Source of the DNA: Lysobacter_K sp043738095
Lineage (GTDB): Bacteria; Pseudomonadota; Gammaproteobacteria; Xanthomonadales; Xanthomonadaceae
DNA: 64,000 bases
Direction: 5' to 3'
NCBI GenBank assembly: GCA_043738095.1
Contig: JAYSZI010000076.1
Location: 10,676-74,675 of the forward strand
The translations under genes were made by a program, and so were the position numbers. Below the pieces are notes generated by a model. It ran no database searches and had not been told where the DNA came from. It was given only the letters and a program-made list of their open reading frames with translations. Below are positions 37,007-46,109 of the stretch, piece after piece (position 1 is the stretch's first letter; each line of letters begins with the position of its first letter).

Positions 37007-38278
37007 ATGAATTCCGACGTCCTCCTGCCCTGCGCCACGCCCGGTTTTGGGCCCTGTCTGCGCCGTCTGACCCGGTCCGTCCGCATCGGCGGCGTCGAGG
37101 TCGGTGGCGGCGCGCCAGTGGTCGTGCAATCGATGACCAACACCGACACCGCCGATATCGCCGGCACCGTCAAACAGGTCGCCGACCTGTGGCGCGCGGG
37201 CTCGGAACTGGTGCGCGTCACCGTGAATACCGCCGAGGCCGCCGCCGCGGTGCCGCGCATCGTCGACAAGCTGCGCATGATGGGCATCGAGGTGCCGATC
37301 ATTGGCGACTTCCATTACAACGGCCATCAGCTGCTGACCGCAGAGCCTGCCTGTGCCGAGGCACTGGCGAAGTACCGCATCAATCCTGGCAACGTCGGTT
37401 TCGGTAAGAAGCGCGACAGCCAGTTCGTGACCCTGATCGAGCTCGCGATCAAGCATGACAAACCGGTGCGCATCGGCGCGAATTGGGGCTCGCTAGATCA
37501 AGCACTTGCGACGCGCTTGATGGACGAAAACCACGCGCGCGCCGAGCCCTGGGATGCCGGCCGCGTGCTGCGCGAGGCGTTGATCCGCTCGGCGCTGGAT
37601 TCGGCCGCGCGCGCGGTGGAGATTGGCCTGCCGGCGGACCGCATCGTGCTCAGCGCCAAGGTCAGCGGCGTGCAGGAACTGATCGCGGTGTATCGCGACC
37701 TCGCTACGCGCGGCGACTACGCGCTGCATCTCGGCCTCACCGAGGCTGGCATTGGCAGCAAGGGCATCGTCGCCTCAAGCGCCGCGCTCGCGGTGCTGTT
37801 GCAGGAAGGCATCGGCGACACCATCCGCATCTCGCTGACGCCGGACCCGGGTCAGTCGCGCACCAACGAGGTGATCGTCGCGCAGGAGCTGCTGCAGACC
37901 CTGGGTCTGCGTGCATTTACACCGATGGTGACCGCGTGCCCTGGCTGCGGCCGCACCACCAGCGAGTTCTTCCAGGAGCTGGCGAAGCGCGTGCAGGAAC
38001 ACGTGCGGGCGAAGATGCCGGAGTGGAAAATCACCCACCCGGGTGCCGAAAACCTCACGCTCGCGGTGATGGGTTGCGTGGTCAACGGCCCCGGCGAATC
38101 GCGCCACGCCAACATCGGGATCTCGTTGCCAGGCACCGGCGAAGCGCCGTCGGCGCCGGTGTTCGAGGACGGACAGAAGACCGTCACCCTGCGCGGCGAC
38201 AACATTGCCCATGACTTCGTTGCCTTGATCGACAGCTACGTCGAACGACACTATGCCGCCCGCGCACCCGGAGGGTGA
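37007..38278 (+). CDS. ispG: 4-hydroxy-3-methylbut-2-enyl diphosphate synthase
   Basis: Iron-sulfur enzyme of the methylerythritol phosphate route to isoprenoids. The N-terminal TIM barrel (VVVQSMTNTDTADI, NPGNVGF, RIGANWGSLD) and the C-terminal [4Fe-4S] domain with CPGCGRTTSEFF and MGCVVNGPGES are intact. The start at 37007 gives 423 aa, the length of the long proteobacterial form. The 3' end overlaps the PAP2 gene start by 26 bases. Confidence 0.97.
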   Translation: MNSDVLLPCATPGFGPCLRRLTRSVRIGGVEVGGGAPVVVQSMTNTDTADIAGTVKQVADLWRAGSELVRVTVNTAEAAAAVPRIVDKLRMMGIEVPIIGDFHYNGHQLLTAEPACAEALAKYRINPGNVGFGKKRDSQFVTLIELAIKHDKPVRIGANWGSLDQALATRLMDENHARAEPWDAGRVLREALIRSALDSAARAVEIGLPADRIVLSAKVSGVQELIAVYRDLATRGDYALHLGLTEAGIGSKGIVASSAALAVLLQEGIGDTIRISLTPDPGQSRTNEVIVAQELLQTLGLRAFTPMVTACPGCGRTTSEFFQELAKRVQEHVRAKMPEWKITHPGAENLTLAVMGCVVNGPGESRHANIGISLPGTGEAPSAPVFEDGQKTVTLRGDNIAHDFVALIDSYVERHYAARAPGG

Positions 38279-38993
38279 GCCCAAACTAGCGGCAGCGGGC
38301 GATTCGCTGCAGCAGGAGGCGCGCTTCGGTGCAGCGTTCCTGCGCCGCCACGGCTGGCGGTTGCTGGTCGTGTTTGTGGGCTTGTTGCTGCCGCTGTGGG
38401 GCTTTGCAGAGCTGGCGGACGAAATCCACGAGCAAGAGGCCATCCCGTTCGACGAGCCTATTTTGCGTTTTGCCCACGCCCTGGCGCGCGACGGCTTCGA
38501 TAACTTCTTCGTCTTCATGTCGCAGGTCGGCTATGCATACGGCGTAGTGCCGTTCGACATTGCGCTGGTGATCGTTCTGTCGCTGATGCGCCGGTTGCGC
38601 GAAGCAACGTTCGCGGCGGTGGCGTTCGGCGGCTCGGCACTGCTGAACATGGCAGCCAAACGCACCTTCGCGCGCGAACGGCCGTCGCTGTGGGAATCCA
38701 TCGCGCCGGAAACCACCTTCAGCTTCCCCAGCGGCCACGCGATGGGCTCGGCGACGCTCGCCTGCGCGTTGATCCTGCTGACCTGGCATACGCGCTGGCG
38801 CTGGCCGGTGGTGGCGGTCGCGTCGGCCTTTACGATCGCCGTCGGCCTGTCGCGCGTCTATCTGGGCGTGCATTACCCGTCCGACATTCTGGCCGGATGG
38901 GCGGCAGCGTTGGTGTGGGTGCTCGCATGCTATTTGCTGGTGTTTCGCAGTGGCGTGCGGCCTTGGCGACGAGCGGTGCCCGTCACAGCGTAG
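38253..38993 (+). CDS. PAP2-family membrane phosphatase
   Basis: A 246-aa integral membrane protein with about six membrane segments and the type-2 phosphatidic acid phosphatase signature in three parts: KRTFARERP, PSGHAMGSATL and SRVYLGVHYPSD. Members act on lipid phosphates such as phosphatidate, phosphatidylglycerol phosphate or undecaprenyl diphosphate. Overlap with ispG, an isoprenoid-precursor gene, is compatible with an undecaprenyl diphosphate substrate, but that is inference from context. Confidence 0.88.
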   Translation: MPPAHPEGEPKLAAAGDSLQQEARFGAAFLRRHGWRLLVVFVGLLLPLWGFAELADEIHEQEAIPFDEPILRFAHALARDGFDNFFVFMSQVGYAYGVVPFDIALVIVLSLMRRLREATFAAVAFGGSALLNMAAKRTFARERPSLWESIAPETTFSFPSGHAMGSATLACALILLTWHTRWRWPVVAVASAFTIAVGLSRVYLGVHYPSDILAGWAAALVWVLACYLLVFRSGVRPWRRAVPVTA

Positions 38994-39140
38994 TTTGGCC
39001 CCTGGGTAATCGGCGCTGAGCACGGCGAAAGTGCGCGACCACTGACCCCTGGGTAAGCCAACGACGTTGGCTGCGGTGCATCGAGCGAAATGGGCCGGGC
39101 CTATGGTTGGCCAGAAGTGAGCGGCGCAATCCGAGGATGT

Positions 39141-40049
39141 CTATTCGCCCGGCTTGGCCGCGGCAGTTGGTGCGGCGGAGGCCGCGCGACGTGCGAGTAC
39201 GGCCTCGCGATGGGCGATGTAGGCGTTCGCGGCGAAAATGATCACTGCGCCGAGTACGGTCCAGCGGTCGAGTTTTTCGCCGAACAGCAGGAAGCCGAAT
39301 ACCGCGACCAGCGGCAGCTGCATGAAGCTGATCGACGTCAGCGCTGAGACGTCGCCGAGCTTAAGCGCGCGCGTCCACAGCATGTGGCCGCCGGTGCCGA
39401 GCGCGCCCGCGGCGGCGACCCACAGCCACGTGATGCCCTGCGGCCATTCCCATACGAACAACGCCGGCCCCAGCGACATCGGCACCCACAACATCGTCGT
39501 CCACAGCACGATGCGGTCGGCCGGCTCGGTCGCTGACAGTTGCTTGATCTGGATCGAGACGATGCCGCTGAGCACCGCCGCCGACAGCGCCACCAGCGAG
39601 CCCGCAGTGAAGCTGGCGGCGCCCGGCCGCACGATCACCAGCACGCCGATAAAGCCGAGCACCACTGCGGCCCAGCGGCGCGCGCGCACGTGTTCGTGCA
39701 GAAACCACACCGCGGCGATGGTCACGAACAGCGGCGTCGAATACGACAGCGACACCGCCTGTGCCAGCGGCAGGTGGCCGATCGCCCAGAAGCCGCAGAA
39801 CATCGACACCACGCCGATGAGGCAGCGGATGAAGTAGCGCGGCAGCTGCGTGGTCTTGAGCAGGCCCGGGCCGTGCCGCAGCAGCAGCGGCAACGCCGCA
39901 ACCAAGCCGAAGAAATTGCGGAAGAACGCGATCTCGAACGTGTGCAGGGTTTCTGCCGCAAGCTTGATCGACACCGCCATCAGGCCGAAGAACACGGTGC
40001 TGCCGAGCATCAGCAGTGCGGCGCGGGTGTGGGCCGTGGCGGGCATCAC
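39141..40049 (-). CDS. EamA/DMT-family transporter
   Basis: A 302-aa integral membrane protein with ten predicted membrane segments in two EamA repeats (e.g. LLMLGSTVFFGLMAVSIKLA; VVLGFIGVLVIVRPG; AAVLSGIVSIQIKQL). Drug/metabolite transporters of this family export amino acids or other small metabolites; the substrate is not evident. The gene stands alone, convergent with the PAP2 phosphatase gene. Confidence 0.85.
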   Translation of the reverse strand: MMPATAHTRAALLMLGSTVFFGLMAVSIKLAAETLHTFEIAFFRNFFGLVAALPLLLRHGPGLLKTTQLPRYFIRCLIGVVSMFCGFWAIGHLPLAQAVSLSYSTPLFVTIAAVWFLHEHVRARRWAAVVLGFIGVLVIVRPGAASFTAGSLVALSAAVLSGIVSIQIKQLSATEPADRIVLWTTMLWVPMSLGPALFVWEWPQGITWLWVAAAGALGTGGHMLWTRALKLGDVSALTSISFMQLPLVAVFGFLLFGEKLDRWTVLGAVIIFAANAYIAHREAVLARRAASAAPTAAAKPGE

Positions 40050-40464
40050 GTGACCGGTCTGTGGCTGGATGGGCGTGGCGCGGTTCTGTTCGGTGCCGTT
40101 GTTCCGTGCGCAGCCCGAGTCGTCCCCAACGCAATCGCGGTCAAGCCCAGCGCAGGCTCTGCGACCTCAAGCGCGATCTCAGTCGTGCATACCGCAATCG
40201 AATCATCCACACCGCCACCTCTGGCCCGGGCACAGTGAGGGATGTCCTTCGTCCTGGAAATCGTCCAAGCGAGCAGACTGCTCACTGCGTTGGGATCCCA
40301 TGTCGTCGATGAGGCGTTCGGGCCGCGCCACGTGCGCTGTGCAGCGTCGCGACGAGGGACGGGGCGATGTCGAGCGATGCTCGTCGGACCATGGACGGCG
40401 AACGTCCAATGCGGGGCGGCGCCCCCATTGAGCTGCGGTGAACACGACCAAGCCCGGTGCCCGT
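40050..40464. other. Intergenic stretch upstream of the EamA gene
   Basis: About 415 bp without a supported gene. Several frames are open on both strands because of the high GC content, but none has a start with a ribosome site, membrane segments or a recognised family. No repeat or terminator was identified. Confidence 0.5.
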
Positions 40465-41505
40465 TCACCAGGCAGCACCGATCACTCGGGGCTCGGGCTC
40501 GAGTTTGACGCCGAAACGCTCCCGCACCGAATCGGCGATGCGCCGGGCGAGGTCGAGTAGTTGTTGCCCGCTCGCTTGACCGTGATTGACCAGCACCAGC
40601 GCATGCGTGGCCGCAACGCCGGCGTCGCCGTCGCGGTAGCCCTTCCAGCCGCATTGATCGATCAGCCACGCGGCCGACAGCTTGCGCGTGGCGTCGTCGC
40701 TGGTGCGAAACACGGGCAGGGCGGCATGCAGGGCCTGCGCCGCGTCGGCCTGCGCCACCGGCACGATCGGGTTCTTGAAGAAGCTGCCGGCGTTGCCGAG
40801 CACGGCCGGGTCGGGCAGCTTGCGCCGGCGGATCGCAATCACCGCGTCGGACACTTGCCGGGGTGTCGGCGCGTCGATGCCCATCGCACGCAACTCGTCG
40901 CCCAGACCGGCGTAGTCGAGCGTGAGTGCCGCAGTTCGTGGCAACGCGAATTCCACCGCAGTGACGATAAAACGCTCAGGTGCCTGCTTGAACAGGCTGT
41001 CGCGGTAGGCGAACGCGCAGGCCTGCGGTCCCAACCGGTGCAGCGTGCCGGTCGCGGGCTCGTATGCCTCGACCGTGTGGATGGAATCGCGAACTTCGAT
41101 GCCGTAGGCGCCGATGTTCTGGATGGGCGCGGCGCCGACCGTGCCCGGGATCAGCGAGAGGTTTTCGAGGCCGGCCAGCCCGCGCGCCAGCGTCCACAGC
41201 ACAAAGTCGTGCCACGGCACTCCGGCATCGGCGCGGACAATCGTGCGGCCGTCGTGATCGTCCAGCTGTTCAATACGTTGCCCGGTCAGTGTGAGTACCA
41301 CGCCCTCCACGTCACCGGCGAACAACAGGTTGCTGCCGCCACCCAGCACCAGCGCCACGCCGTCGCGCAACTCAGGCCGCTGCAGGGCTCCGGGCAACGC
41401 CGCGCTGTCGCCGACCTCGACCAGCCACGGCGCGCGCGCCGGCACCTTGAACGTGTTTCTTGCCGTCAGCGACGCATCGCGGACGATGCGGACCGGGTCA
41501 TTCAT
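40465..41505 (-). CDS. murB: UDP-N-acetylenolpyruvoylglucosamine reductase
   Basis: FAD enzyme of peptidoglycan precursor synthesis that reduces UDP-GlcNAc-enolpyruvate to UDP-MurNAc. Motifs: NTFKVPARAPWLVEV, VLGGGSNLLFAG, LIPGTVGAAPIQNIGAYG, and NAGSFFKNPIV with the catalytic Ser, then SAAWLIDQCGWKGYRDGDAGV (split here by length) near the C terminus. It is the type I (E. coli) form. The start at 41505 gives 346 aa and overlaps the upstream pyrD stop by eight bases. Confidence 0.96.
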   Translation of the reverse strand: MNDPVRIVRDASLTARNTFKVPARAPWLVEVGDSAALPGALQRPELRDGVALVLGGGSNLLFAGDVEGVVLTLTGQRIEQLDDHDGRTIVRADAGVPWHDFVLWTLARGLAGLENLSLIPGTVGAAPIQNIGAYGIEVRDSIHTVEAYEPATGTLHRLGPQACAFAYRDSLFKQAPERFIVTAVEFALPRTAALTLDYAGLGDELRAMGIDAPTPRQVSDAVIAIRRRKLPDPAVLGNAGSFFKNPIVPVAQADAAQALHAALPVFRTSDDATRKLSAAWLIDQCGWKGYRDGDAGVAATHALVLVNHGQASGQQLLDLARRIADSVRERFGVKLEPEPRVIGAAW

Positions 41506-42562
41506 GCGACGGCGGAGGCACAAGGCCGCGCGCGGGAGCTTCCCTGCGCCGGCGGATCGCGTCGACGCACTCGCGGATCAGGTGCGGCCCGCGGTAGATC
41601 AGCCCGCTGTAGCACTGCACCAGACTCGCGCCCGCGGCCATCTTGGTGACCGCGTCGGCGCCGCAAAGGATGCCGCCGACGCCCACAAGCGGGATGGATT
41701 CGGGCATCCGCGTGCGCATCATGCGCAGCACCAGCGTCGATTGCCCCATGAGCGGTTGGCCCGAGAGGCCGCCTAGCTGGTCGGCGTGGCGCGCGCCTTT
41801 GACGGTGGTCCGGGCGACCGTGGTGTTGGTCGCAATCACGCCGTCGACCTGCAGTTCGGACAACACGCGCGCGGCTGCCTCGATGTCGTGGTCGTTGAGG
41901 TCCGGGGCGATCTTGACCAGCATCGGCACGCGCTTGCCATGGCGCGCGCCGAGCTTTTCCTGCGACTCGCGCAAGGTGCCGATCAGGCGACGCAGCGACT
42001 GTTCTTCCTGCAACTCACGCAGGCCGGCGGTGTTGGGCGAGGAAATATTGACCGTGATGTAGTCGGCGAGCGGGTACACGCGCTCGAGGCAGTACAGGTA
42101 ATCATCCTGAGCCGACTCATTGGGTGTTTCCTTGTTCTTGCCAATGTTGATGCCGAGCAGGCCGTGCTTGCGCCGCGCCTTGCCGACATTGCGTACCAGC
42201 GCGTCGACGCCGTCGTTGTTGAACCCCAGACGATTGATGATCGCTTGATGCTCGGGCAAGCGGAACATGCGCGGCTTCGGGTTGCCGGCCTGCGGTTTGG
42301 GGGTGACGGTGCCGACTTCGACAAAACCAAAACCCAGACCCAGCAGCGCATCGATATGCGCGCCGTTCTTGTCGAGGCCTGCGGCCAAGCCGACCGGATT
42401 CGGAAAGGTCAGTCCGAGCACCCTCGTCGGCAGCGGTTCGGGCTGGCGGGACAACAGCGGATTGAGCCCGCCGCGATACGCGGCCTCGAGCGCCTGCAAC
42501 GTGAGCGCGTGCGCCCGTTCGGCATCGAGGTTGAACAGCCAGGGGCGCGCGAGTTTGTACAT
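41498..42562 (-). CDS. pyrD: Dihydroorotate dehydrogenase (quinone), class 2
   Basis: Membrane-associated flavoenzyme of pyrimidine synthesis that passes electrons to quinone. It has the N-terminal amphipathic segment of class 2 (MYKLARPWLFNLDAERAHAL), GLTFPNPVGLAAGLDKNG, the catalytic-Ser region ITVNISSPNTAGLRELQ, and VGVGGILCGADAVTKMAAGA. Length 354 aa (336 in E. coli). It forms a two-gene unit with murB. Confidence 0.96.
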   Translation of the reverse strand: MYKLARPWLFNLDAERAHALTLQALEAAYRGGLNPLLSRQPEPLPTRVLGLTFPNPVGLAAGLDKNGAHIDALLGLGFGFVEVGTVTPKPQAGNPKPRMFRLPEHQAIINRLGFNNDGVDALVRNVGKARRKHGLLGINIGKNKETPNESAQDDYLYCLERVYPLADYITVNISSPNTAGLRELQEEQSLRRLIGTLRESQEKLGARHGKRVPMLVKIAPDLNDHDIEAAARVLSELQVDGVIATNTTVARTTVKGARHADQLGGLSGQPLMGQSTLVLRMMRTRMPESIPLVGVGGILCGADAVTKMAAGASLVQCYSGLIYRGPHLIRECVDAIRRRREAPARGLVPPPSHE

Positions 42563-42599
42563 CGGTAGAAGTAGGAGCCTCTAAAAGATCGCCGCTGGT

Positions 42600-42620
42600 C
42601 GGTCTGGCCAGGCCAGACCG
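42600..42620. repeat. 10-bp perfect palindrome upstream of pyrD
   Basis: CGGTCTGGCC and GGCCAGACCG are separated by a single A, 38 bp before the pyrD start in the 229-bp space after the ALDH7-type gene. No T-tract follows on either strand. It could be a protein-binding site or an mRNA stem; nothing in the sequence decides. Confidence 0.5.
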
Positions 42621-42791
42621 GCGTTAGCGCGCAGATCGTTACGCAAGGACGGTGCGAAGGCCTGGCTGTGATCCGGAGAGCGTAGCGGGTTAGCCGTGTG
42701 ACGTCGCAGTTGCCGGCTCGGATCCGGGGACCCCAGGGTTGGCTGGGGGTTACCAAGGTGCGAAATGTCGATGCGATGACTTGCTCGATTC

Positions 42792-44324
42792 TTAAAACTC
42801 GAACTTGATGCCCTGGGCGAGCGGCATCGAATCGGAGTAGTTGATCGTGTTGGTCTGGCGGCGCATGTACGCGCGCCACGAATCCGAACCCGACTCGCGA
42901 CCGCCGCCGGTTTCCTTCTCGCCGCCGAACGCGCCGCCAATCTCGGCCCCCGAGGTGCCGATGTTGACGTTGGCGATGCCGCAATCCGAACCGGCGGCCG
43001 ACAGGAACGCCTCGGCCGCCTTGAGGTCGGCGGTAAAGATCGACGACGACAGGCCCTGCGGCACCGCGTTCTGTAGCGCGATGCCCTCCTCGAGCGAGGC
43101 GATTTTCATCACGTACAGAATCGGCGCGAATGTCTCGGTCTGTACGACCTCGGCATCGTTGCTCAGCCCGGTGATGATCGTCGGCAGGACGAAATTGCCC
43201 CTGCCCTCGATCGCCGCGCCGCCGGTCTCGACCGTGCCGCCGCTGGCCTTGGCCTTCTCGACCGCATCCAGGTAACCCTGCACGGCGTCGCCGCTGTTGA
43301 GCGGGCCCATCAGGTTGGCCGGGTCGGTCGGGTCGCCAATCTTTTTCTCGACCTGCTTGTACGCGGCAATGAGCTTGGCGAGCACGTCGTCGTAGATCTT
43401 CTCGTGCACGAACAGTCGGCGGGTGGTGGTGCAGCGCTGGCCCGCGGTGCCGACGGCACCGAACACGATCGCCGGAATGGCCAGCTTCAGCTCGGCGCTG
43501 TCGTCGACGATGATCGCGTTGTTGCCGCCCAGCTCCAGCAGCGATCGGCCGAGGCGGCGCGCGACGCGCTCGCCGACCATGCGCCCGACCTTGGTCGAGC
43601 CGGTGAAGCTGATCAGGCCGATGCGCTTGTCGTCGACGAAGCTCGAAGCCAGCTCGGTGCCGGCGTCGTTGAACAGGAAGAAGATGTCGGGGAAGCCGCC
43701 GGCCTTGAGCGCCTCGTTGCAGATCTTCATCGACGCGATCGCCGACAACGGCGTTTTCGGCGACGGCTTCCAGATGGTGATATCGCCGCAGATGGCCGCG
43801 ATGAAGCTGTTCCACGCCCACACCGCGACCGGGAAGTTGAACGCGGAAATGACGCCGACGATACCGAGCGGATGCCACTGCTCGTACATGCGGTGACCGG
43901 GGCGCTCGGAATGCATGGTCAGGCCGTACAACTGGCGCGACAGGCCGACGGCGAATTCGCCGATGTCGATCATTTCCTGCACTTCGCCATCGCCTTCCGG
44001 CTTGGACTTGCCCATTTCCAGCGCGACCAGCGAGCCGAGCGCGTCCTTGTGCTGGCGCAACGCGTCGGCGCACAGCCGGATCGCTTCGCCGCGGCGCGGC
44101 GCCGGCGTGGTGCGCCAGACCTTGAACGCGGCTTGGGCGCGTTCGACGATGTCGTCGTAGTCCGCCTGCGACGAGGCCTGCACGCGCGCGAGCAACTCGC
44201 CGTTGCTCGGGTTGATCGACTCCAGCACGCCGGCGTCGGCGGTCTTGGACCACTGACCGCTGCCGAGATACGTGCCCGATTCGGTGGGGTTCAGGCCGAG
44301 CGCGGTGAGAACGGGATGGGACAT
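42792..44324 (-). CDS. amaB: ALDH7-family semialdehyde dehydrogenase (AmaB-like)
   Basis: A 510-aa aldehyde dehydrogenase of the ALDH7/antiquitin type, which oxidises alpha-aminoadipate semialdehyde (piperideine-6-carboxylate) in lysine breakdown. The start at 44324 follows AAGGAG. Features: GVISAFNFPVAVWAWN, KPSPKTPLSA, LISFTGSTKVGRMVGERVA, the Glu in LLELGGNNAI, and the catalytic Cys near residue 298 in GTAGQRCTTTRRLF. The C terminus (FGGEKETGGGRESGSDSW) is typical. Substrate is by family, not proven; the symbol is tentative. Confidence 0.87.
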   Translation of the reverse strand: MSHPVLTALGLNPTESGTYLGSGQWSKTADAGVLESINPSNGELLARVQASSQADYDDIVERAQAAFKVWRTTPAPRRGEAIRLCADALRQHKDALGSLVALEMGKSKPEGDGEVQEMIDIGEFAVGLSRQLYGLTMHSERPGHRMYEQWHPLGIVGVISAFNFPVAVWAWNSFIAAICGDITIWKPSPKTPLSAIASMKICNEALKAGGFPDIFFLFNDAGTELASSFVDDKRIGLISFTGSTKVGRMVGERVARRLGRSLLELGGNNAIIVDDSAELKLAIPAIVFGAVGTAGQRCTTTRRLFVHEKIYDDVLAKLIAAYKQVEKKIGDPTDPANLMGPLNSGDAVQGYLDAVEKAKASGGTVETGGAAIEGRGNFVLPTIITGLSNDAEVVQTETFAPILYVMKIASLEEGIALQNAVPQGLSSSIFTADLKAAEAFLSAAGSDCGIANVNIGTSGAEIGGAFGGEKETGGGRESGSDSWRAYMRRQTNTINYSDSMPLAQGIKFEF

Positions 44325-44476
44325 GAAAAACTCCTTGGGCAACAGCAAGACTAGAAAGTAGTGAATTGTCCGCACATCTCAGTGCGGGTTGTTCGCGATC
44401 TCGCGACAAATAGCCCGCGCAGGAAAGTGCGAGCACTACGCGAAGGCACGCGCGACGAATATTGGTTAATGAATCC

Positions 44477-44553
44477 TGGTGACCCCGGCGCGATTCGAAC
44501 GCACGACCTGTCCCTTAGGAGGGGACCGCTCTATCCAGCTGAGCTACGGGGCC
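44477..44553 (-). tRNA. tRNA-Arg (CCT anticodon)
   Basis: Full cloverleaf on the minus strand: acceptor GGCCCCG pairs with CGGGGTC, D-arm GCTCAGCTGGATAGAGC, anticodon loop with CCT, T-arm GTTCGAATC. The 3' CCA is encoded. Reads AGG codons. Confidence 0.95.
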
Positions 44554-44603
44554 AATCCGGCGAATTTTCGCACGAACCGCTGCGCGGCCGCGCGACCCCA
44601 ACG

Positions 44604-44631
44604 AAAAACGGCACCTCGCGGCGCCGTTTTT
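44604..44631. terminator. Hairpin with A/T flanks between two tRNA genes
   Basis: AAAAACGGC and its exact complement GCCGTTTTT enclose ten bases, giving a stem with an A-tract on one side and a T-tract on the other. It can work in either direction; on the minus strand it would end transcripts of tRNA-Ala before tRNA-Arg, or act as a processing stem in a joint transcript. Confidence 0.6.
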
Positions 44632-44639
44632 GGAGTTCA

Positions 44640-44715
44640 TGGTGGAGCGGAGGGGGATCGAACCCCTGACCTCCACGATGCGAACGTGGCGCTCTCCCAG
44701 CTGAGCTACCGCCCC
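44640..44715 (-). tRNA. tRNA-Ala (CGC anticodon)
   Basis: Full cloverleaf on the minus strand: acceptor GGGGCGG pairs with CCGCTCC, D-arm GCTCAGCTGGGAGAGC, anticodon loop TTCGCAT with CGC, T-arm GGGGTTCGATCCCC, and encoded CCA. It decodes GCG, a common codon in this GC-rich genome. Confidence 0.95.
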
Positions 44716-44755
44716 ATGAAACGCGCTCGAGTCTAGCGGCGTGGGCCCGGCAGCG

Positions 44756-45901
44756 CTAGTCCTGCGGGCTCAGGAACGGCGCAAGTACCGGCTCCAGTGC
44801 GGCGCGGCGCCAGCCGGACAGGGCGTCGGGCCACGTGCCGCGATCGAGCAGCGTTTCCAGCCATCGCCGCGAGGCGAGCACGCCGTCGGGCAGGCCGAGG
44901 TCGCTGCTGCGCTGGGCGACTGCATCCTGCAGCTGGCGCAGGCGGTTCTTGTCGCGCGTCTCGCCGACGCTGGCGTCGGGAGCTTCGTGCTCATCGGCCA
45001 ACGGTGTCGCCAACACCTCCCAGATCGTATCGCCAAGCTTGCGCGGCGCCTTGGGGTGGGCGTCGAGCTGTGCCTGCAAAGCCGCGCTATCGACCGGCAC
45101 ATTGCGGGCGAGCGCGACGGCAAGTTCGTTGTCGAGGATCCAGGTGCGCGGCCGGTCGTTATCGCGAGCGTAAACATCACGCCAGCGCAGCAAGCGCAAC
45201 AGCCGTCCCTGGGCATTCCGATCGAGGAACTGGGCGCTGCGGATCGACAGGTGCGGCCAGCGCTCTGGCGCTTCGTTCTCGGCGTTGAACACGGTGCGCA
45301 CGGCGTCTTCAGTCAACCACTCGCGCCGGCCAAGCTGGCCGAGCAGGCCGTCGAGGGCGTCGTGCATCGCGAACAGGTGGCGCACGTCGTCGGCCGCGTA
45401 TTCCAGCTGCGCCGGCGACAGCGGACGGCGCAACCAGTCCGAACGCGTCTCGCCTTTGGTCAGCGTCACACCGGTCAACTGCTCGACCAGCTTCTGATAA
45501 CCCAATCCGCCGCCGATGCCGGCCAGCGCCGCGGCCTGCTGGGTGTCGAACAATGGCTTGGGCACCACGCCGCACGCATGCTTGAACGCGACCAGATCTT
45601 CGCTGGCGCTGTGCATGACCTTGAGGATCGCCGGGTCGGCCAGCATCGGCGCCAGCGCGTCGGCCATGCCAGGGGCGAGCGGGTCGACTAACAGGATCGC
45701 GCCACCGCCCGGATCGGTACCTTCGGTGCCAGAACCGCTATGGCCGACGCCGGCGGCGCTTCCGCCGATGGCGATCTGTACCAGCGCGAGTTGCGGCCAG
45801 TAGGTTCGTTCGCGAATGAACTCGGTATCCAGCCCGATGCGGCTGGGTCGTGTGGCCAGATGCGCGTGCAGCGCTGCGGGGTCTTTGATCCAAAGGGACA
45901 C
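44756..45901 (-). CDS. rnd: Ribonuclease D
   Basis: 3'-5' exoribonuclease that trims tRNA precursors. The DEDD active site is visible: GLDTEFIRERTYWPQLALVQI (Exo I, shown in part), MHSASEDLVAFKH (Exo II) and YAADDVRHLFAMHD (Exo III). Two HRDC-like domains fill the C-terminal half. GTG start at 45901; 381 aa (375 in E. coli). It lies 40 bp upstream of tRNA-Ala on the same strand, a fitting neighbour for a tRNA-processing enzyme. Confidence 0.95.
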   Translation of the reverse strand: MSLWIKDPAALHAHLATRPSRIGLDTEFIRERTYWPQLALVQIAIGGSAAGVGHSGSGTEGTDPGGGAILLVDPLAPGMADALAPMLADPAILKVMHSASEDLVAFKHACGVVPKPLFDTQQAAALAGIGGGLGYQKLVEQLTGVTLTKGETRSDWLRRPLSPAQLEYAADDVRHLFAMHDALDGLLGQLGRREWLTEDAVRTVFNAENEAPERWPHLSIRSAQFLDRNAQGRLLRLLRWRDVYARDNDRPRTWILDNELAVALARNVPVDSAALQAQLDAHPKAPRKLGDTIWEVLATPLADEHEAPDASVGETRDKNRLRQLQDAVAQRSSDLGLPDGVLASRRWLETLLDRGTWPDALSGWRRAALEPVLAPFLSPQD

Positions 45902-46109
45902 GGGCGGCGAGTTCTAATGGCGGCGGGCGACGATAGCCTAATTCGAGGCGGAGGAAAGCGGGGCGCCGGCGGGGATCAGCCCGATCAGGAAAGCGGTCAC
46001 TGATACCTGCTTGTCCCGCCGCAGCAGCGTCCATTGCCAGTGCCGAGGTGTTCGCGGTTAACCTTGCCTGCGTCGGATTTCCCACGCTGCCACGAGGTAA
46101 GGAGGAAAG

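Noticed and set aside
42409..44436. 675-codon minus-strand frame
   Set aside because: It is an out-of-frame shadow of the ALDH7 gene on the same strand, continuing into pyrD; its composition is Arg/Ala/Gly-biased with no domain.
44361..44669. Plus-strand frame containing AIRTHDLSLRRGPLYPAELR
   Set aside because: This is the antisense translation of tRNA-Arg and part of tRNA-Ala. The same peptide appears in databases as an artefact of tRNA regions.
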